DNA from: Salinicola halimionae
GTDB taxonomy: Bacteria; Pseudomonadota; Gammaproteobacteria; Pseudomonadales; Halomonadaceae
Length of the DNA stretch: 64,000 nucleotides
Assembly (NCBI RefSeq): GCF_003206065.1
Contig: NZ_PZJQ01000002.1
Coordinates: forward strand, 62,001-126,000
Direction of reading: 5' to 3'
Positions 1-8,469 of the stretch are shown one piece after another. Below the pieces are notes generated by a model. The model had not been told where the DNA came from. It saw only the letters and a list, made by a program, of their open reading frames with translations, and did not search any database. Position numbers and translations under genes: made by a program. The first letter of the stretch is position 1. Each line of letters opens with the position of its first letter.

Positions 1-356
1 ACTTCACCCAGGTCGTACGGATTGACACCTTCCAGACAGCCGATGTTGTAGCCGTACTGGTCGGGATTCGAACGTCGCTGGTGGTGGGTGTAGATCCCGC
101 AGTTGCCGCAGAAATAGTGTTTCGCCGTCATCGTATTGAACTGATAGCAGCGCAGCTCGGCTTCACCGGCGATGACGTGCAACGCGTCCAGCGGCACGCC
201 CGAAGTGATTGCCCCTTTGCGTTTGCATAGCGAGCAATTGCAGCGATGCGGGTCGACCACGCCATCGGGTAATTCAAGCTCCAGTACCACCGCACCGCAG
301 TGGCAACTCAAACGATGGCGCGGCTGGATGTCGGTATTGCCGATGCGCTTGATCAT
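1..356 (-). CDS. GFA-family protein (partial, C-terminus beyond window)
   Basis: Reads from an ATG at 356 leftwards off the window edge. The product starts MIKRIGNTDIQPRHRL and shows the cysteine pattern of the GFA/CENP-V fold: SCHCG near residue 18, CNCSLCKRKG near 40 and FCGNCGIYTHH near 80, which bind structural and catalytic zinc. Family members are small (about 120-150 residues) cytoplasmic proteins loosely annotated as glutathione-dependent formaldehyde-activating, though most have no proven substrate. An AGGA lies nine bases before the ATG. It is transcribed in the same direction as the YfcC gene but is separated from it by 175 bases, so it probably has its own promoter. Confidence 0.85.
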   Translation of the reverse strand, partial: MIKRIGNTDIQPRHRLSCHCGAVVLELELPDGVVDPHRCNCSLCKRKGAITSGVPLDALHVIAGEAELRCYQFNTMTAKHYFCGNCGIYTHHQRRSNPDQYGYNIGCLEGVNPYDLGE

Positions 357-531
357 GGGCTTGTCTTCCTGCAGAGGAGATTATCTTCAGCGTGACCTGA
401 CGATGCCAGGCCTAGGCTGCCGAGGCGCTCGTTCGAGCGCCACTTGCGCCTGACTCGCTGCATTCAAGGCTTGGACCCGCTGACGATAGAATAGCGCTTC
501 GACGCATCGTCATCTTGATAACTCACGCGAT

Positions 532-1977
532 TCAGTAACCCACGGCGGTGGCGAACAGTGCAAAACCGACTCCCAGCAAAATCCATAGCCCGATCAACGG
601 CATGGCGAATCGGAACCACTTTTGATAGGGAATGCCGGAGACCGCCAGACTGCCCATGAGCGCCGATGAGGTCGGTAAAATCATGTTAGTGAAGCCATCA
701 CCCATCTGAAATACCAGGACCGCCGACTGACGGCTGATATCGAGCAGGTCCGCCAGTGGCGTCATGATCGGCATCGTCACTGCCGCCTGGCCGGTGCCCG
801 ATGTCACGAAGACATTCATGATGACCTGGAACAAGAACATACCGACAATTTGCAGTACGTGGGGTAATTCGCCGACCACGTTGGCCAAGTAGTAGACCAC
901 CGAATCGATGATATTGCCCTCCTGAAACACCACCAGCACGGCATGCGCGATGCCGATGATCAACGCCCCAAACAGCACGGTCTTGGCGCCGGCCACGAAC
1001 TCCTCGGCGATGCGGCTGGCGCGGTAGGCGGCGAAGGCGCCAACCGCAATGCCCATGGTCAGAAACAGCGCTGCCAGTTCCTTGATGTACCAGCCATGAG
1101 CCATCACGCCCCAAATCAGACCGCTGAAACCGACCACCATGACCAGCAGAGTCGAGTAATGCCGCCTCTGGAGCCGGGGGAGTGAATCGAGCAACTCGAG
1201 CCGATCACCACACTGTTCACGCTCCAGCTCGGCAACCACGCTACGCGAAGGATCTCGGCGGACCCGCGCACCGTAACGCATGATGTAGGCGCTCGAGACG
1301 ACGAGCATCGCGATCAGCAGCAGCGTACGCATCCACATTCCCGAGAACAGTGGTACATGAGCGATGGCCTGAGCGACACCGACGTTGAAAGGGTTGAGCA
1401 GGCCGGCGGTAAAACCGCACGCCGCACCCAGCGAAATGATCGCCGTGCCAGTGATGGCATCGAACCCTAACGAGCGCGCCACGGCGATACCGATCGGCAC
1501 GAATACCATCACCTCGCTCGACATACCCATGGTGAAACCACCGATCGAGAAGAAGCCGAGGAACACCGGCACCACCAGCAGGCCACGATTGCCCAGCGCC
1601 TTGGCGATGCGTCCGGTCAACGCATCGATCGTCCCAGTCGATCGGATCACCTGGAACGCACCGCCGATGATGAGAATGAAGAAGATGACATCGGCCGCGT
1701 CGATCAGCCCTTCGACGATGGCCATGGGAATCTGGGTGATCCCCACCGGAGTCGACGCAATGGCGTGGAAGGAGCCCGGCACGATCAACTGTTTGCCGGA
1801 AGCTTCGTCCGCAACGCGGTCGAAAGCGCCGGCGGGAATCAGCCAGGTCATCACCGCCGCCACCAGTACCATGATGATTAGAATCACGTAGGTGTGCGGC
1901 ATGCGGAAAAGTTGCCGAAACAAGCCTGGCGTCGCTAGGGCTTGAGCAGATGCCCGAGAGTCATTCTCGTAAGCCAT
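532..1977 (-). CDS. YfcC/DcuC-family membrane carrier
   Basis: A 481-residue integral membrane protein with about twelve hydrophobic segments; the first begins near residue 30 (HTYVILIIMVLVAAVMTWLI) and is followed by the IPAGAFDR stretch typical of YfcC/DcuC (PF03606) proteins. These carriers move C4-dicarboxylates, short fatty acids or basic amino acids; the substrate cannot be read from sequence. CGGAG stands nine bases before the ATG. It lies 123 bases downstream of an M20 amidohydrolase on the same strand, so it probably imports the amide substrate or exports a product of that enzyme. Its leader carries an A-rich ARN motif (1992-2003). Confidence 0.85.
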   Translation of the reverse strand: MAYENDSRASAQALATPGLFRQLFRMPHTYVILIIMVLVAAVMTWLIPAGAFDRVADEASGKQLIVPGSFHAIASTPVGITQIPMAIVEGLIDAADVIFFILIIGGAFQVIRSTGTIDALTGRIAKALGNRGLLVVPVFLGFFSIGGFTMGMSSEVMVFVPIGIAVARSLGFDAITGTAIISLGAACGFTAGLLNPFNVGVAQAIAHVPLFSGMWMRTLLLIAMLVVSSAYIMRYGARVRRDPSRSVVAELEREQCGDRLELLDSLPRLQRRHYSTLLVMVVGFSGLIWGVMAHGWYIKELAALFLTMGIAVGAFAAYRASRIAEEFVAGAKTVLFGALIIGIAHAVLVVFQEGNIIDSVVYYLANVVGELPHVLQIVGMFLFQVIMNVFVTSGTGQAAVTMPIMTPLADLLDISRQSAVLVFQMGDGFTNMILPTSSALMGSLAVSGIPYQKWFRFAMPLIGLWILLGVGFALFATAVGY

Positions 1978-1991
1978 GTCGATGTCTCCGA

Positions 1992-2003
1992 ATTACTGTT
2001 GTT
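1992..2003 (-). promoter_or_regulatory. possible Hfq/Crc-type ARN motif in yfcC-like leader
   Basis: On the minus strand the leader reads AACAACAGTAAT immediately before the Shine-Dalgarno CGGAG, i.e. four consecutive A-R-N triplets. Such A-rich stretches next to the ribosome site are bound by the distal face of Hfq, with Crc in pseudomonads, during carbon catabolite repression. The same motif type recurs before lamB. Motif match seen; function inferred. Confidence 0.35.
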
Positions 2004-2100
2004 ATGAAGAGTCTGTTGCTGCTCGCTTTTGTTGGACCGACTCCTAACCAACGCCGTTGTCATTGGACGGCGTCTTGTCGCGATCCACGCTCTATCGGAT

Positions 2101-3285
2101 CTAGCGGTTGGCTCGCCAGCGCTCGAATTCACCTCGGACGGCAGCCATGGTCTCTGAAGAGATACAGAGCTCAAAAGCGGTCAGCGCCAACGCGCGAGTC
2201 GCCTGGCTGAGCGCCTGCATGCCAGCCTCCGAACCGGCCGCCTCGGCGAATTCCGGCGTATGCGGCACACAGTCACCAATGCGGATATAGGGATGAATCG
2301 TTGCTGTGATCTGACCGACATTGCCGATATCGGAGGAGCCGATTCCCCCTTTCGCGGTGGGCTCTTCTACTTCCAACCCCTGATCCTCGAGATGACGTCG
2401 AAAAATACCCGCAAGCGCATGGTTGTTATTGCGCTCGGCGTAGGTGAGACCTTCCTCGATCTCGAGCCTCGCACCGCTCGCCTCGGCGGCGCCGCGGGCG
2501 GCTGCGAACACCTTGTCGCGAACCATGCCCAACCCCTTGACGTCGGCGGCGCGCATCAGGAATTTCGCCTCGGCGTATGCCGGCACGATGTTGGTCGCCT
2601 CGCCGCCGTGAGTAATGATGCCGTGGACCCGCACATCGTCGGTCAGCAGCTGGCGCAGGGCATTGACCCCATTGAAGGTCTGAATCACTGCGTCGAGGGC
2701 ACTGATACCCTCTTGCGGCGCCGAAGCCGCGTGGGCCGCGCGACCGTGAAACCGAAAGACGGCGTCGACACAGGCCAGTCCTCCCCGCAGCACCATATTC
2801 TTGCTGCGCGGATGGCAGAGCATGGCCGCATCAACTTCGTCGAAAATGCCATGCTGACACTGAATGATCTTGCCGCCGCCCTCTTCTTCGGCCGGTGTGC
2901 CGATGACCAGAATCGTTCCCGGCAGATCGGGAAACGCTTTCTTGAGTGCCAGCGCCGCGCCGACGGAGGCCGTGCCGATAAGGTTGTGGCCACAGGCGTG
3001 CCCCATCTCCGGTAGAGCGTCGTACTCCGCCAGCAATGCAACCGTGGGCCCACCTTCGGCCCCCTGCCAGCGCGCGCGAAATGACGTCTCCAGCCCGGCG
3101 ACCCCCTCCTCGACCTCGAACCCGGCCTCACGCAGCGGGGCCGTCAGCCACGCCATGGCCTGATGTTCCTGGAAGCTGAGTTCTGGATTGGCGTGAAGCG
3201 TTAACGCCAATTCCCTTAGTTGCGCGTCGAGCCCGTCGACGACATCCGCCAAAATTCGTTTATCGCTGTGTTGAACCTGTGGCAA
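2101..3285 (-). CDS. M20-family amidohydrolase / peptidase
   Basis: Metallohydrolase of the M20 family (AbgB/amidohydrolase branch), cytoplasmic, cleaving an amide bond of a small acylated amino acid or similar compound. Metal and catalytic motifs are visible: GHACGHNL near residues 95-102 and the AEEEGGG stretch near 132-138, with HANPELSFQEH at the N-terminus. Start choice: the frame is open back to a TTG at 3327, but that start has no ribosome site, whereas the TTG at 3285 (reading MPQVQHSDKR) sits eight bases after AGGA and gives a normal length of 394 residues. Divergent from a LysR gene, as abgB is from abgR; with the YfcC-type carrier it forms an uptake-plus-hydrolysis unit. Confidence 0.85.
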   Translation of the reverse strand: MPQVQHSDKRILADVVDGLDAQLRELALTLHANPELSFQEHQAMAWLTAPLREAGFEVEEGVAGLETSFRARWQGAEGGPTVALLAEYDALPEMGHACGHNLIGTASVGAALALKKAFPDLPGTILVIGTPAEEEGGGKIIQCQHGIFDEVDAAMLCHPRSKNMVLRGGLACVDAVFRFHGRAAHAASAPQEGISALDAVIQTFNGVNALRQLLTDDVRVHGIITHGGEATNIVPAYAEAKFLMRAADVKGLGMVRDKVFAAARGAAEASGARLEIEEGLTYAERNNNHALAGIFRRHLEDQGLEVEEPTAKGGIGSSDIGNVGQITATIHPYIRIGDCVPHTPEFAEAAGSEAGMQALSQATRALALTAFELCISSETMAAVRGEFERWRANR

Positions 3286-3443
3286 AGGAGTATTCCTCGC
3301 GTATCGTTTATGGCACTGGATAGCCAATGAAAAGGGCTGTTCCGGTTATAAGGCCAGACGATGATGAGACACAAAGACGGATTTTTTGGCCGCTGACCGA
3401 CAGCCCCATAAAATATTTTTATGTGATAACAAGGGCGGCTCGA

Positions 3444-4304
3444 ATGAACGAACGCGACTGGCAAATTTTGCACACCGTCTTCGAGACGCGAAGCGTGACC
3501 GGAGCTGCCGAGAAGCTCTTCACTTCTCAACCGGCACTCAGCTATCGGCTCAAGCGCCTCGAGGAGCACTTCGGTGTGTGCCTTTTCGAGCGTGACGGTC
3601 GTAAATTGAATTTCACTCAGGAGGGTGAACATCTCGTCGATCATGCACGGCGTATGCTGCGGGAAGATCTGCGCATGCGAGAGGAACTGACCCGTATGCA
3701 GCAGCATCCACACGGTGAGATTCGGCTGGGCGTGTCGAGCAATTACGCTGCCTACCGGCTCCCCCGACTGCTCGCGGCATTCCAGGCACGCCATGGCGGC
3801 GCCAGCTTCTCGCTCGTGAGCGGTCTCAGCCATGACCTGTTCGTGCAGTTGCAGCGCGAAGAGATTCATCTCGCCCTGGTGCGTGATTCGTTCAATTGGA
3901 AGGAGCGCAAGTTCATCGTCGATGAGGACCCGTTTTACGTCTTCAGTCGCGAGGCGATCGACTTCGACGACCTGCCGCGCTTGCCTCAGATAGCGTTGGA
4001 TACGAGCACGTTTCAGAACCGACTGGTGGCCGACTGGTGGAATGCGCGCTTTTCGGAGCCGCCTCGTATCGCCATGAGAGTGGATAAGATCGAGGCTTGC
4101 ATGGCCATGGTGAGGCACGGCCTCGGCTACACCATCGTATCGAGCATCGCCTTGCAGGAAGCAGATCGTCTTTTCCGCTTCCCTATCGTTCAGGCGGATG
4201 GGCAACAGCTCACCAACAAGACCTGGCTGCTCTATCGCACGCAGAGCGAGCGACTCCCCCTAGTGGAAAAGCTGATCGATATGCTCAAACGACGAATGGC
4301 GTGA
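3444..4304 (+). CDS. LysR-family transcriptional regulator
   Basis: A 286-residue LysR-type activator. The winged helix-turn-helix is at residues 1-60 (MNERDWQILHTVFETRSVTG, then TSQPALSYRLKRLEEHFGV) and the effector-binding domain follows. The frame is open to 3327, but family alignment requires the ATG at 3444. It is divergent from the M20 amidohydrolase and carrier genes, and LysR proteins usually control the divergent unit from the shared intergenic DNA, here about 160 bases. Its inducer is probably the transported amide or its product (inference). Confidence 0.88.
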   Translation: MNERDWQILHTVFETRSVTGAAEKLFTSQPALSYRLKRLEEHFGVCLFERDGRKLNFTQEGEHLVDHARRMLREDLRMREELTRMQQHPHGEIRLGVSSNYAAYRLPRLLAAFQARHGGASFSLVSGLSHDLFVQLQREEIHLALVRDSFNWKERKFIVDEDPFYVFSREAIDFDDLPRLPQIALDTSTFQNRLVADWWNARFSEPPRIAMRVDKIEACMAMVRHGLGYTIVSSIALQEADRLFRFPIVQADGQQLTNKTWLLYRTQSERLPLVEKLIDMLKRRMA

Positions 4305-4365
4305 GATCGCCGCCAGATCCAGATCGATTACTGCCAGCGTGCGACTTTCCGCCGGTGCGACTTTC

Positions 4366-4394
4366 CTGACATAGCTTCACATCTTCGTCATTAG
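4366..4394 (+). promoter_or_regulatory. possible PhoB (Pho) box before phoD
   Basis: Three related heptamers at 11-base spacing, CTGACAT, TCACATC and TCATTAG, starting at 4366, 4377 and 4388, resemble direct repeats of the PhoB half-site CTGTCAT. They lie 58-86 bases before a phosphatase start, the expected place. The match is imperfect; phosphate control of phoD is well known in other bacteria. Confidence 0.4.
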
Positions 4395-4451
4395 CACCCC
4401 CTAATCTGTTGTCACGAGCACTATCGACAGCGGCCGCACGGGGACCACACG

Positions 4452-6041
4452 ATGACGACGGATCGAAAGCATTTTTCCAGGCGTGACTTTCTGACCACCG
4501 GTGGTCGTCTCGGCATCGGCCTTGGCTTGGCCAGCACCGGGCTTCTAGCCGCGCCGGCAATCATCATGGCAGAGGGGCGCCGCCCAACCGTCGAAGGCGG
4601 CGTAATGAGCGGCGATGCGCTGACCGACCGCGCCATGCTGTGGGGACGAGCGAGCATGCCGTCTCGGATGCTGGTCGAGGTCGCCGACAACCCGGATTTC
4701 CGCGGCGCGCGTCAGCTGCCCTGGGTCGATGTGCTGCCCAGCACCGACCTGATCGGCAAGATCGATGCGACCGGCCTTCAGGGTCTCGATGCCGTTCACT
4801 ACCGCGTGCGATTCGCGGCCCTGGGTGATCCACGGGCGATCAGCGAACCCGTCGTCGGACGGCTGCGGCTGCCGCCCTCTCAACCGAGAGACATTCGCTT
4901 CGTCTGGTCCGGTGACGTGGTCGGTCAGGGCTGGGGCATCGATGAGTCCAGAGGCGGCATGCGTACCTGGGAAACGATGCGCCAGGTCCGGCCTGATTTC
5001 TTCATCCACTCCGGCGACACGGTCTATGCGGACGGCCCTTTGGAAGCGGAAGCGGCTCTCCCCGACGGCGGCGTCTGGCGCAATATCGTCACGCCCGCCA
5101 AGCAGAAAGTCGCCGAGACGCTGGACGAATATCGTGGCCAACATACCTACAACCACCTCGACGCCAACTTCCGCCGCTTTGCAGCCGAAGTGCCGATGCT
5201 GGCCCAGTGGGACGATCACGAGACGACCAACAACTGGTATCCGCAGGAGCTCCTCGACAACGATCTCTATACGGAAAAGAACGTCGCGCTGCTGTCCGCC
5301 CGCGGTCGTCAGGCCTTTCTCGAATACATGCCGATTCGTCTGCCCTCCTCCGCGCCGCAGCGGATCTACCGCCGTTTTTCCTACGGGCCGGGGATGGAAG
5401 TGTTCATGCTGGATATGCGCAGCTATCGCGGCCCCAACAGTGCCAATCTGCAAGAGGAAGAATCAGCGGCCACCGCCTTCCTTGGCGAAAACCAGTTCCG
5501 CTGGCTGCGGCATGCGCTGAACGATTCCACCGCAACCTGGAAGATCATCGCAGCCGACATGCCGATCGGAATGGTGGTGCCGGATGGCGAACTGTTTGAG
5601 GCGATCGCCAACAATGATCCCGGTCAGCCGCTCGGGCGAGAACGGGAGATCGCCCGGCTGTTGCAGGCCATTCGCGATGACGATATCAGTAACGTCGTCT
5701 GGTTCACCGCCGACGTGCACTACACAGCCGCGCATCACTACGCCCCGGAGCGCGCCAGTTTCAAGGCGTTCAAACCGTTCTGGGAGTTCGTCAGCGGGCC
5801 GCTCCACGCCGGCACCTTCGGCCCCAGCGAGATGGACGCGACCTTCGGCCCTGAAGTGACATTCTTCAAGGCGCCGCCGGAGGGCCAGTCGAACCTGCCG
5901 CCGTCGGCGGGTTATCAGTTCTTCGGCCAGGCCGACCTGGACGCCGAGAGCAAGACGCTGACGATCCGCCTCAAGGACAGCGACGGCAAGACGCTGCATA
6001 CGCAAGTGCTGGAGCCCGAGGCCCGTTCCGCCAACGCCTGA
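4452..6041 (+). CDS. phoD: alkaline phosphatase D, Tat-exported
   Basis: A 529-residue PhoD-type phosphodiesterase/phosphomonoesterase that releases phosphate outside the cytoplasm. The N-terminus carries a twin-arginine signal (SRRDFLTTGG followed by a hydrophobic stretch to about residue 40), so it is exported folded with metal bound. Catalytic-domain motifs include HSGDTVYADG (near residue 190) and WDDHETTNNW (near 255), and a late VWFTADVHYTAAHHY block. Length and order match the PhoD family (N-terminal PhoD_N plus metallophosphatase domain). Monocistronic; a possible Pho box lies upstream. Confidence 0.93.
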   Translation: MTTDRKHFSRRDFLTTGGRLGIGLGLASTGLLAAPAIIMAEGRRPTVEGGVMSGDALTDRAMLWGRASMPSRMLVEVADNPDFRGARQLPWVDVLPSTDLIGKIDATGLQGLDAVHYRVRFAALGDPRAISEPVVGRLRLPPSQPRDIRFVWSGDVVGQGWGIDESRGGMRTWETMRQVRPDFFIHSGDTVYADGPLEAEAALPDGGVWRNIVTPAKQKVAETLDEYRGQHTYNHLDANFRRFAAEVPMLAQWDDHETTNNWYPQELLDNDLYTEKNVALLSARGRQAFLEYMPIRLPSSAPQRIYRRFSYGPGMEVFMLDMRSYRGPNSANLQEEESAATAFLGENQFRWLRHALNDSTATWKIIAADMPIGMVVPDGELFEAIANNDPGQPLGREREIARLLQAIRDDDISNVVWFTADVHYTAAHHYAPERASFKAFKPFWEFVSGPLHAGTFGPSEMDATFGPEVTFFKAPPEGQSNLPPSAGYQFFGQADLDAESKTLTIRLKDSDGKTLHTQVLEPEARSANA

Positions 6042-6065
6042 CGGACACGGGCGGTGAGCAGCCAT

Positions 6066-6140
6066 TCACACCACTTTGCCCGGATTCATGATGCCCAGCG
6101 GGTCGAGAGCGGCCTTGATCCAGGCTACTGGATAGCAAGT
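6066..6140 (-). pseudogene. remnant of FAD-linked dehydrogenase C-terminus
   Basis: The minus strand encodes PVAWIKAALDPLGIMNPGKV and one more V before a stop at 6066-6068. This is the C-terminal signature of GlcD/Dld-type FAD oxidases and closely matches the end of the intact gene at 14634 (AIKTALDPLGIMNPGKLV). No upstream body of the protein is present; MmgE/PrpD begins to end just beyond. It is therefore a leftover of a deleted paralogue or the scar of a recombination event involving the two loci. Confidence 0.7.
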
Positions 6141-6214
6141 CGCACGGACCCCACGAGGTCCTTGAGTGGATTGACCAGGGTCCAGACATCGATATTGATC
6201 TGCTTTCGTCTTTC

Positions 6215-7582
6215 CTACTTCGCAAGGGCCTGGCTCCAGACTCCGGCACCTTCCAGCATCTCCATTCCCATGCTCAGTCCCATCAGCGTCTCGCAGCGTC
6301 GTGGCGGCAAACTAAGCTCAGCGCCTTCGCGAAATTTTCTGAACAAGGCGTCATCGCTTAGCGGATTGAGCGGGTTACCCAGCGCCATATCGACGCGCAG
6401 AGTGCGGTGTCGGCCGTCTTGTGTAATCAGCGTCACCTCCGGCTCACCATCGCGAGGGCATTGGTCATCGACGATCAACTCCACCCGCAGCATGCAATCC
6501 CGTAACGCCGTCGCTTGCCGATTTTCGAGCGTGTAGGCGGAAAGGCCCGCGGAACCCAGTGTCGCCATCGCCGCCAGCGCATAGGGCAGGCTCATCTGAG
6601 CGCTGGCCAGTGAGTCGATGTCACGCGTGCTGCACATGTCGTTCAGAAAGGGGCTGAGTCGAACCTGGATTCGCTGGATGTTTGCTTCGGCGGCTTTCGC
6701 GTCGAGTTCGGCCTCGCGCATCAGGGCCGACAGCGCATCGATCGCCGCATGCGCACCGCGACAGGAGGCGTAGGGCTTGATCGAACAGCGCGACAGCTTC
6801 CAGGTTTGCCCCAGTTCCGCCGTCAGCGCGGCGGGCTCGGCATGCCCTGCCGCGAGCGTCGACAGATATCCGCCCCAGACGTCATCAAACAATTGGCTCG
6901 GCCCGACCACACCGGCGCGCGCCATCAGCGCGGCGTTGACACCGCCCTGCGCCGCCTGGCCGGCGTGCAGCTTCTTGCTCTCGGCGCCATCGTGAATGAA
7001 CGCCCACAGTCCGGAGCTAAAACTGCCGGACAGCGTAATGGCCGAGCGCAACGCCTCGAACTCCAGATTCATCAATTTAGCGCAGGCCGCGGCTGCTCCG
7101 AACACGCCGCAGGTGCCGGTAGAATGCCAACCATCGCCGTTGTGTTGGGCATAACCGCCACAGGCTTCCAGCACGCGACGCCCGACCTCGTAACCTACGA
7201 TCATCGCGGTGAGTAGCTCCGGACCGCTGATGCGACGTTCGATCAGCGGCAATATCGCAAGCAACGCGGGTATCACGACAGCACCAGAATGATCACAGCC
7301 ACCGGTATCATCCAGCTCCAATGCATGCACCGATACGCCGTTGACGAAGGCCGCCATTCGCGGAGATAAGCGCTGATCGGTTCCCCAGACGATGGCTTCG
7401 CCGCTCGGCTCATGCAGCCCGTTCATTATCTTGCGGCCAATATCGCTGGTTGCCCCGGCCAGACCGGCCCCCAGCGTATCCAGCCAGTGGCGCTTGGCCT
7501 GCGCCACCACGGCGGCGGGAATCTCCTCGAAACGCAGCGCGTGCAAAAAATGCACCAATGGACCGAGCGTGTGACGCGTCAC
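6215..7582 (-). CDS. MmgE/PrpD-family protein (iminodisuccinate epimerase-like?)
   Basis: A 455-residue MmgE/PrpD-fold protein: MTRHTLGPLVHFLHALRFEE at the N-terminus, then the all-helical domain with VHALELDDTGGCDHSGA near residue 85 and the GTCGVFGAAAA block near 155. The superfamily contains 2-methylcitrate dehydratase, cis-aconitate decarboxylase and iminodisuccinate epimerase. It is the last gene of a seven-gene operon, with its ATG overlapping the stop of the preceding deacetylase paralogue. The operon has no propionate genes, so PrpD function is unlikely; the company of an ArgH-family C-N lyase and an amino-acid ABC transporter favours an epimerase of an amino-dicarboxylate (inference). 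Confidence 0.85.
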   Translation of the reverse strand: MTRHTLGPLVHFLHALRFEEIPAAVVAQAKRHWLDTLGAGLAGATSDIGRKIMNGLHEPSGEAIVWGTDQRLSPRMAAFVNGVSVHALELDDTGGCDHSGAVVIPALLAILPLIERRISGPELLTAMIVGYEVGRRVLEACGGYAQHNGDGWHSTGTCGVFGAAAACAKLMNLEFEALRSAITLSGSFSSGLWAFIHDGAESKKLHAGQAAQGGVNAALMARAGVVGPSQLFDDVWGGYLSTLAAGHAEPAALTAELGQTWKLSRCSIKPYASCRGAHAAIDALSALMREAELDAKAAEANIQRIQVRLSPFLNDMCSTRDIDSLASAQMSLPYALAAMATLGSAGLSAYTLENRQATALRDCMLRVELIVDDQCPRDGEPEVTLITQDGRHRTLRVDMALGNPLNPLSDDALFRKFREGAELSLPPRRCETLMGLSMGMEMLEGAGVWSQALAK

Positions 7583-8469
7583 TGGGATTCACTTCTGTAG
7601 CGCTGGAACGCGCTGGCGGGATGATCAGGAGGAATGTCCGGACCATTGGCGGCCCACCAACGGGCGACGCCTTCCCCGGTAGCCACCCAGCGCGCAGGCT
7701 GATCACGTAAACCCGCCAGCAATTCACGGAGCAAATCGGCCCGCCCCGGCGTGCCGATAAGTTCAGGGTGCAGGCGCATCACGGCGCACAGGCCAAAACG
7801 GTGGAATCCATCGAGATCGGCCTGCCAGTTGGCCAGGGTTTCACGATAGCCGGCGATTCGCGATTGCCCGGGCGGTACCGGCGGCGACAGGTTGAACGCC
7901 AGATAGGCATCGTCATCGAGCTCGTAGTGCAGCGGTAGCTCGATAAGGCTCGGCGCTTCAGGGTGTCGATACGGCAGATCATCGCCGCGCCAGGATGACG
8001 ACCAGTGAAAACCGGCCTGCGTCAGTTCACGTTCGAATCCCGGCGCCCAGGCGCCCAATGGCAAACGAAAGCCGGTGGGCAGCTTACCGGTCCGCGCCGC
8101 CAGCGCATCGCGCCCACGCCACAAAACCTGAACCTGATCCTGCGGCGTCAGTGTCGAAAAATCCTCGTACTCGTAACCGGCACAGGCGATTTCATGACCT
8201 GCAGCGGCAATCTCATCGACCAGCGCACCCTGGGTCTCCGCAAGCCGGCCGGGCAAAAACCAACTGACGCGAAGCCCCGCATCATCCAGCCGAGCCAGCA
8301 GTCGTTCCACGCCACGCTGGCTGCCGTAGCGCCAGACCGACAGGCTTTTGTCGCGCCCGGCCATGGCGGGCACCTGCGCCAAAATACCCAACACATCGCT
8401 GTAGTCGACCGTTAGCACTACCGCGCTGCGCTTGCCCTCAGGCCAGATCGGATCGGTATTATCCTGCAT
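7579..8469 (-). CDS. polysaccharide deacetylase-like protein lacking zinc histidines
   Basis: A 296-residue NodB-fold protein, paralogous to the product of the gene just upstream. Where the active paralogue has HEVAYHGHRHELFW, this one has HEIACAGYEYEDFS (residues about 92-105), so the H-x3-H-type zinc ligands are gone; the first catalytic Asp region reads LTVDYSDV. RxP (GFRLPLGAW), SSWRGDD and the late LHPEL motifs remain. It is therefore probably a non-catalytic partner or a changed enzyme. Start at the ATG 8469 (AGGAG seven bases before); the frame's longer extension to 8568 overlaps the upstream gene. Overlaps neighbours by 11 and 4 bases: tight coupling. Confidence 0.82.
   Translation of the reverse strand: MQDNTDPIWPEGKRSAVVLTVDYSDVLGILAQVPAMAGRDKSLSVWRYGSQRGVERLLARLDDAGLRVSWFLPGRLAETQGALVDEIAAAGHEIACAGYEYEDFSTLTPQDQVQVLWRGRDALAARTGKLPTGFRLPLGAWAPGFERELTQAGFHWSSSWRGDDLPYRHPEAPSLIELPLHYELDDDAYLAFNLSPPVPPGQSRIAGYRETLANWQADLDGFHRFGLCAVMRLHPELIGTPGRADLLRELLAGLRDQPARWVATGEGVARWWAANGPDIPPDHPASAFQRYRSESQ

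Noticed and set aside
2260-3015. 251-codon plus-strand frame opposite the M20 gene
   Set aside because: Antisense shadow of a well-supported enzyme; no motif or ribosome site.
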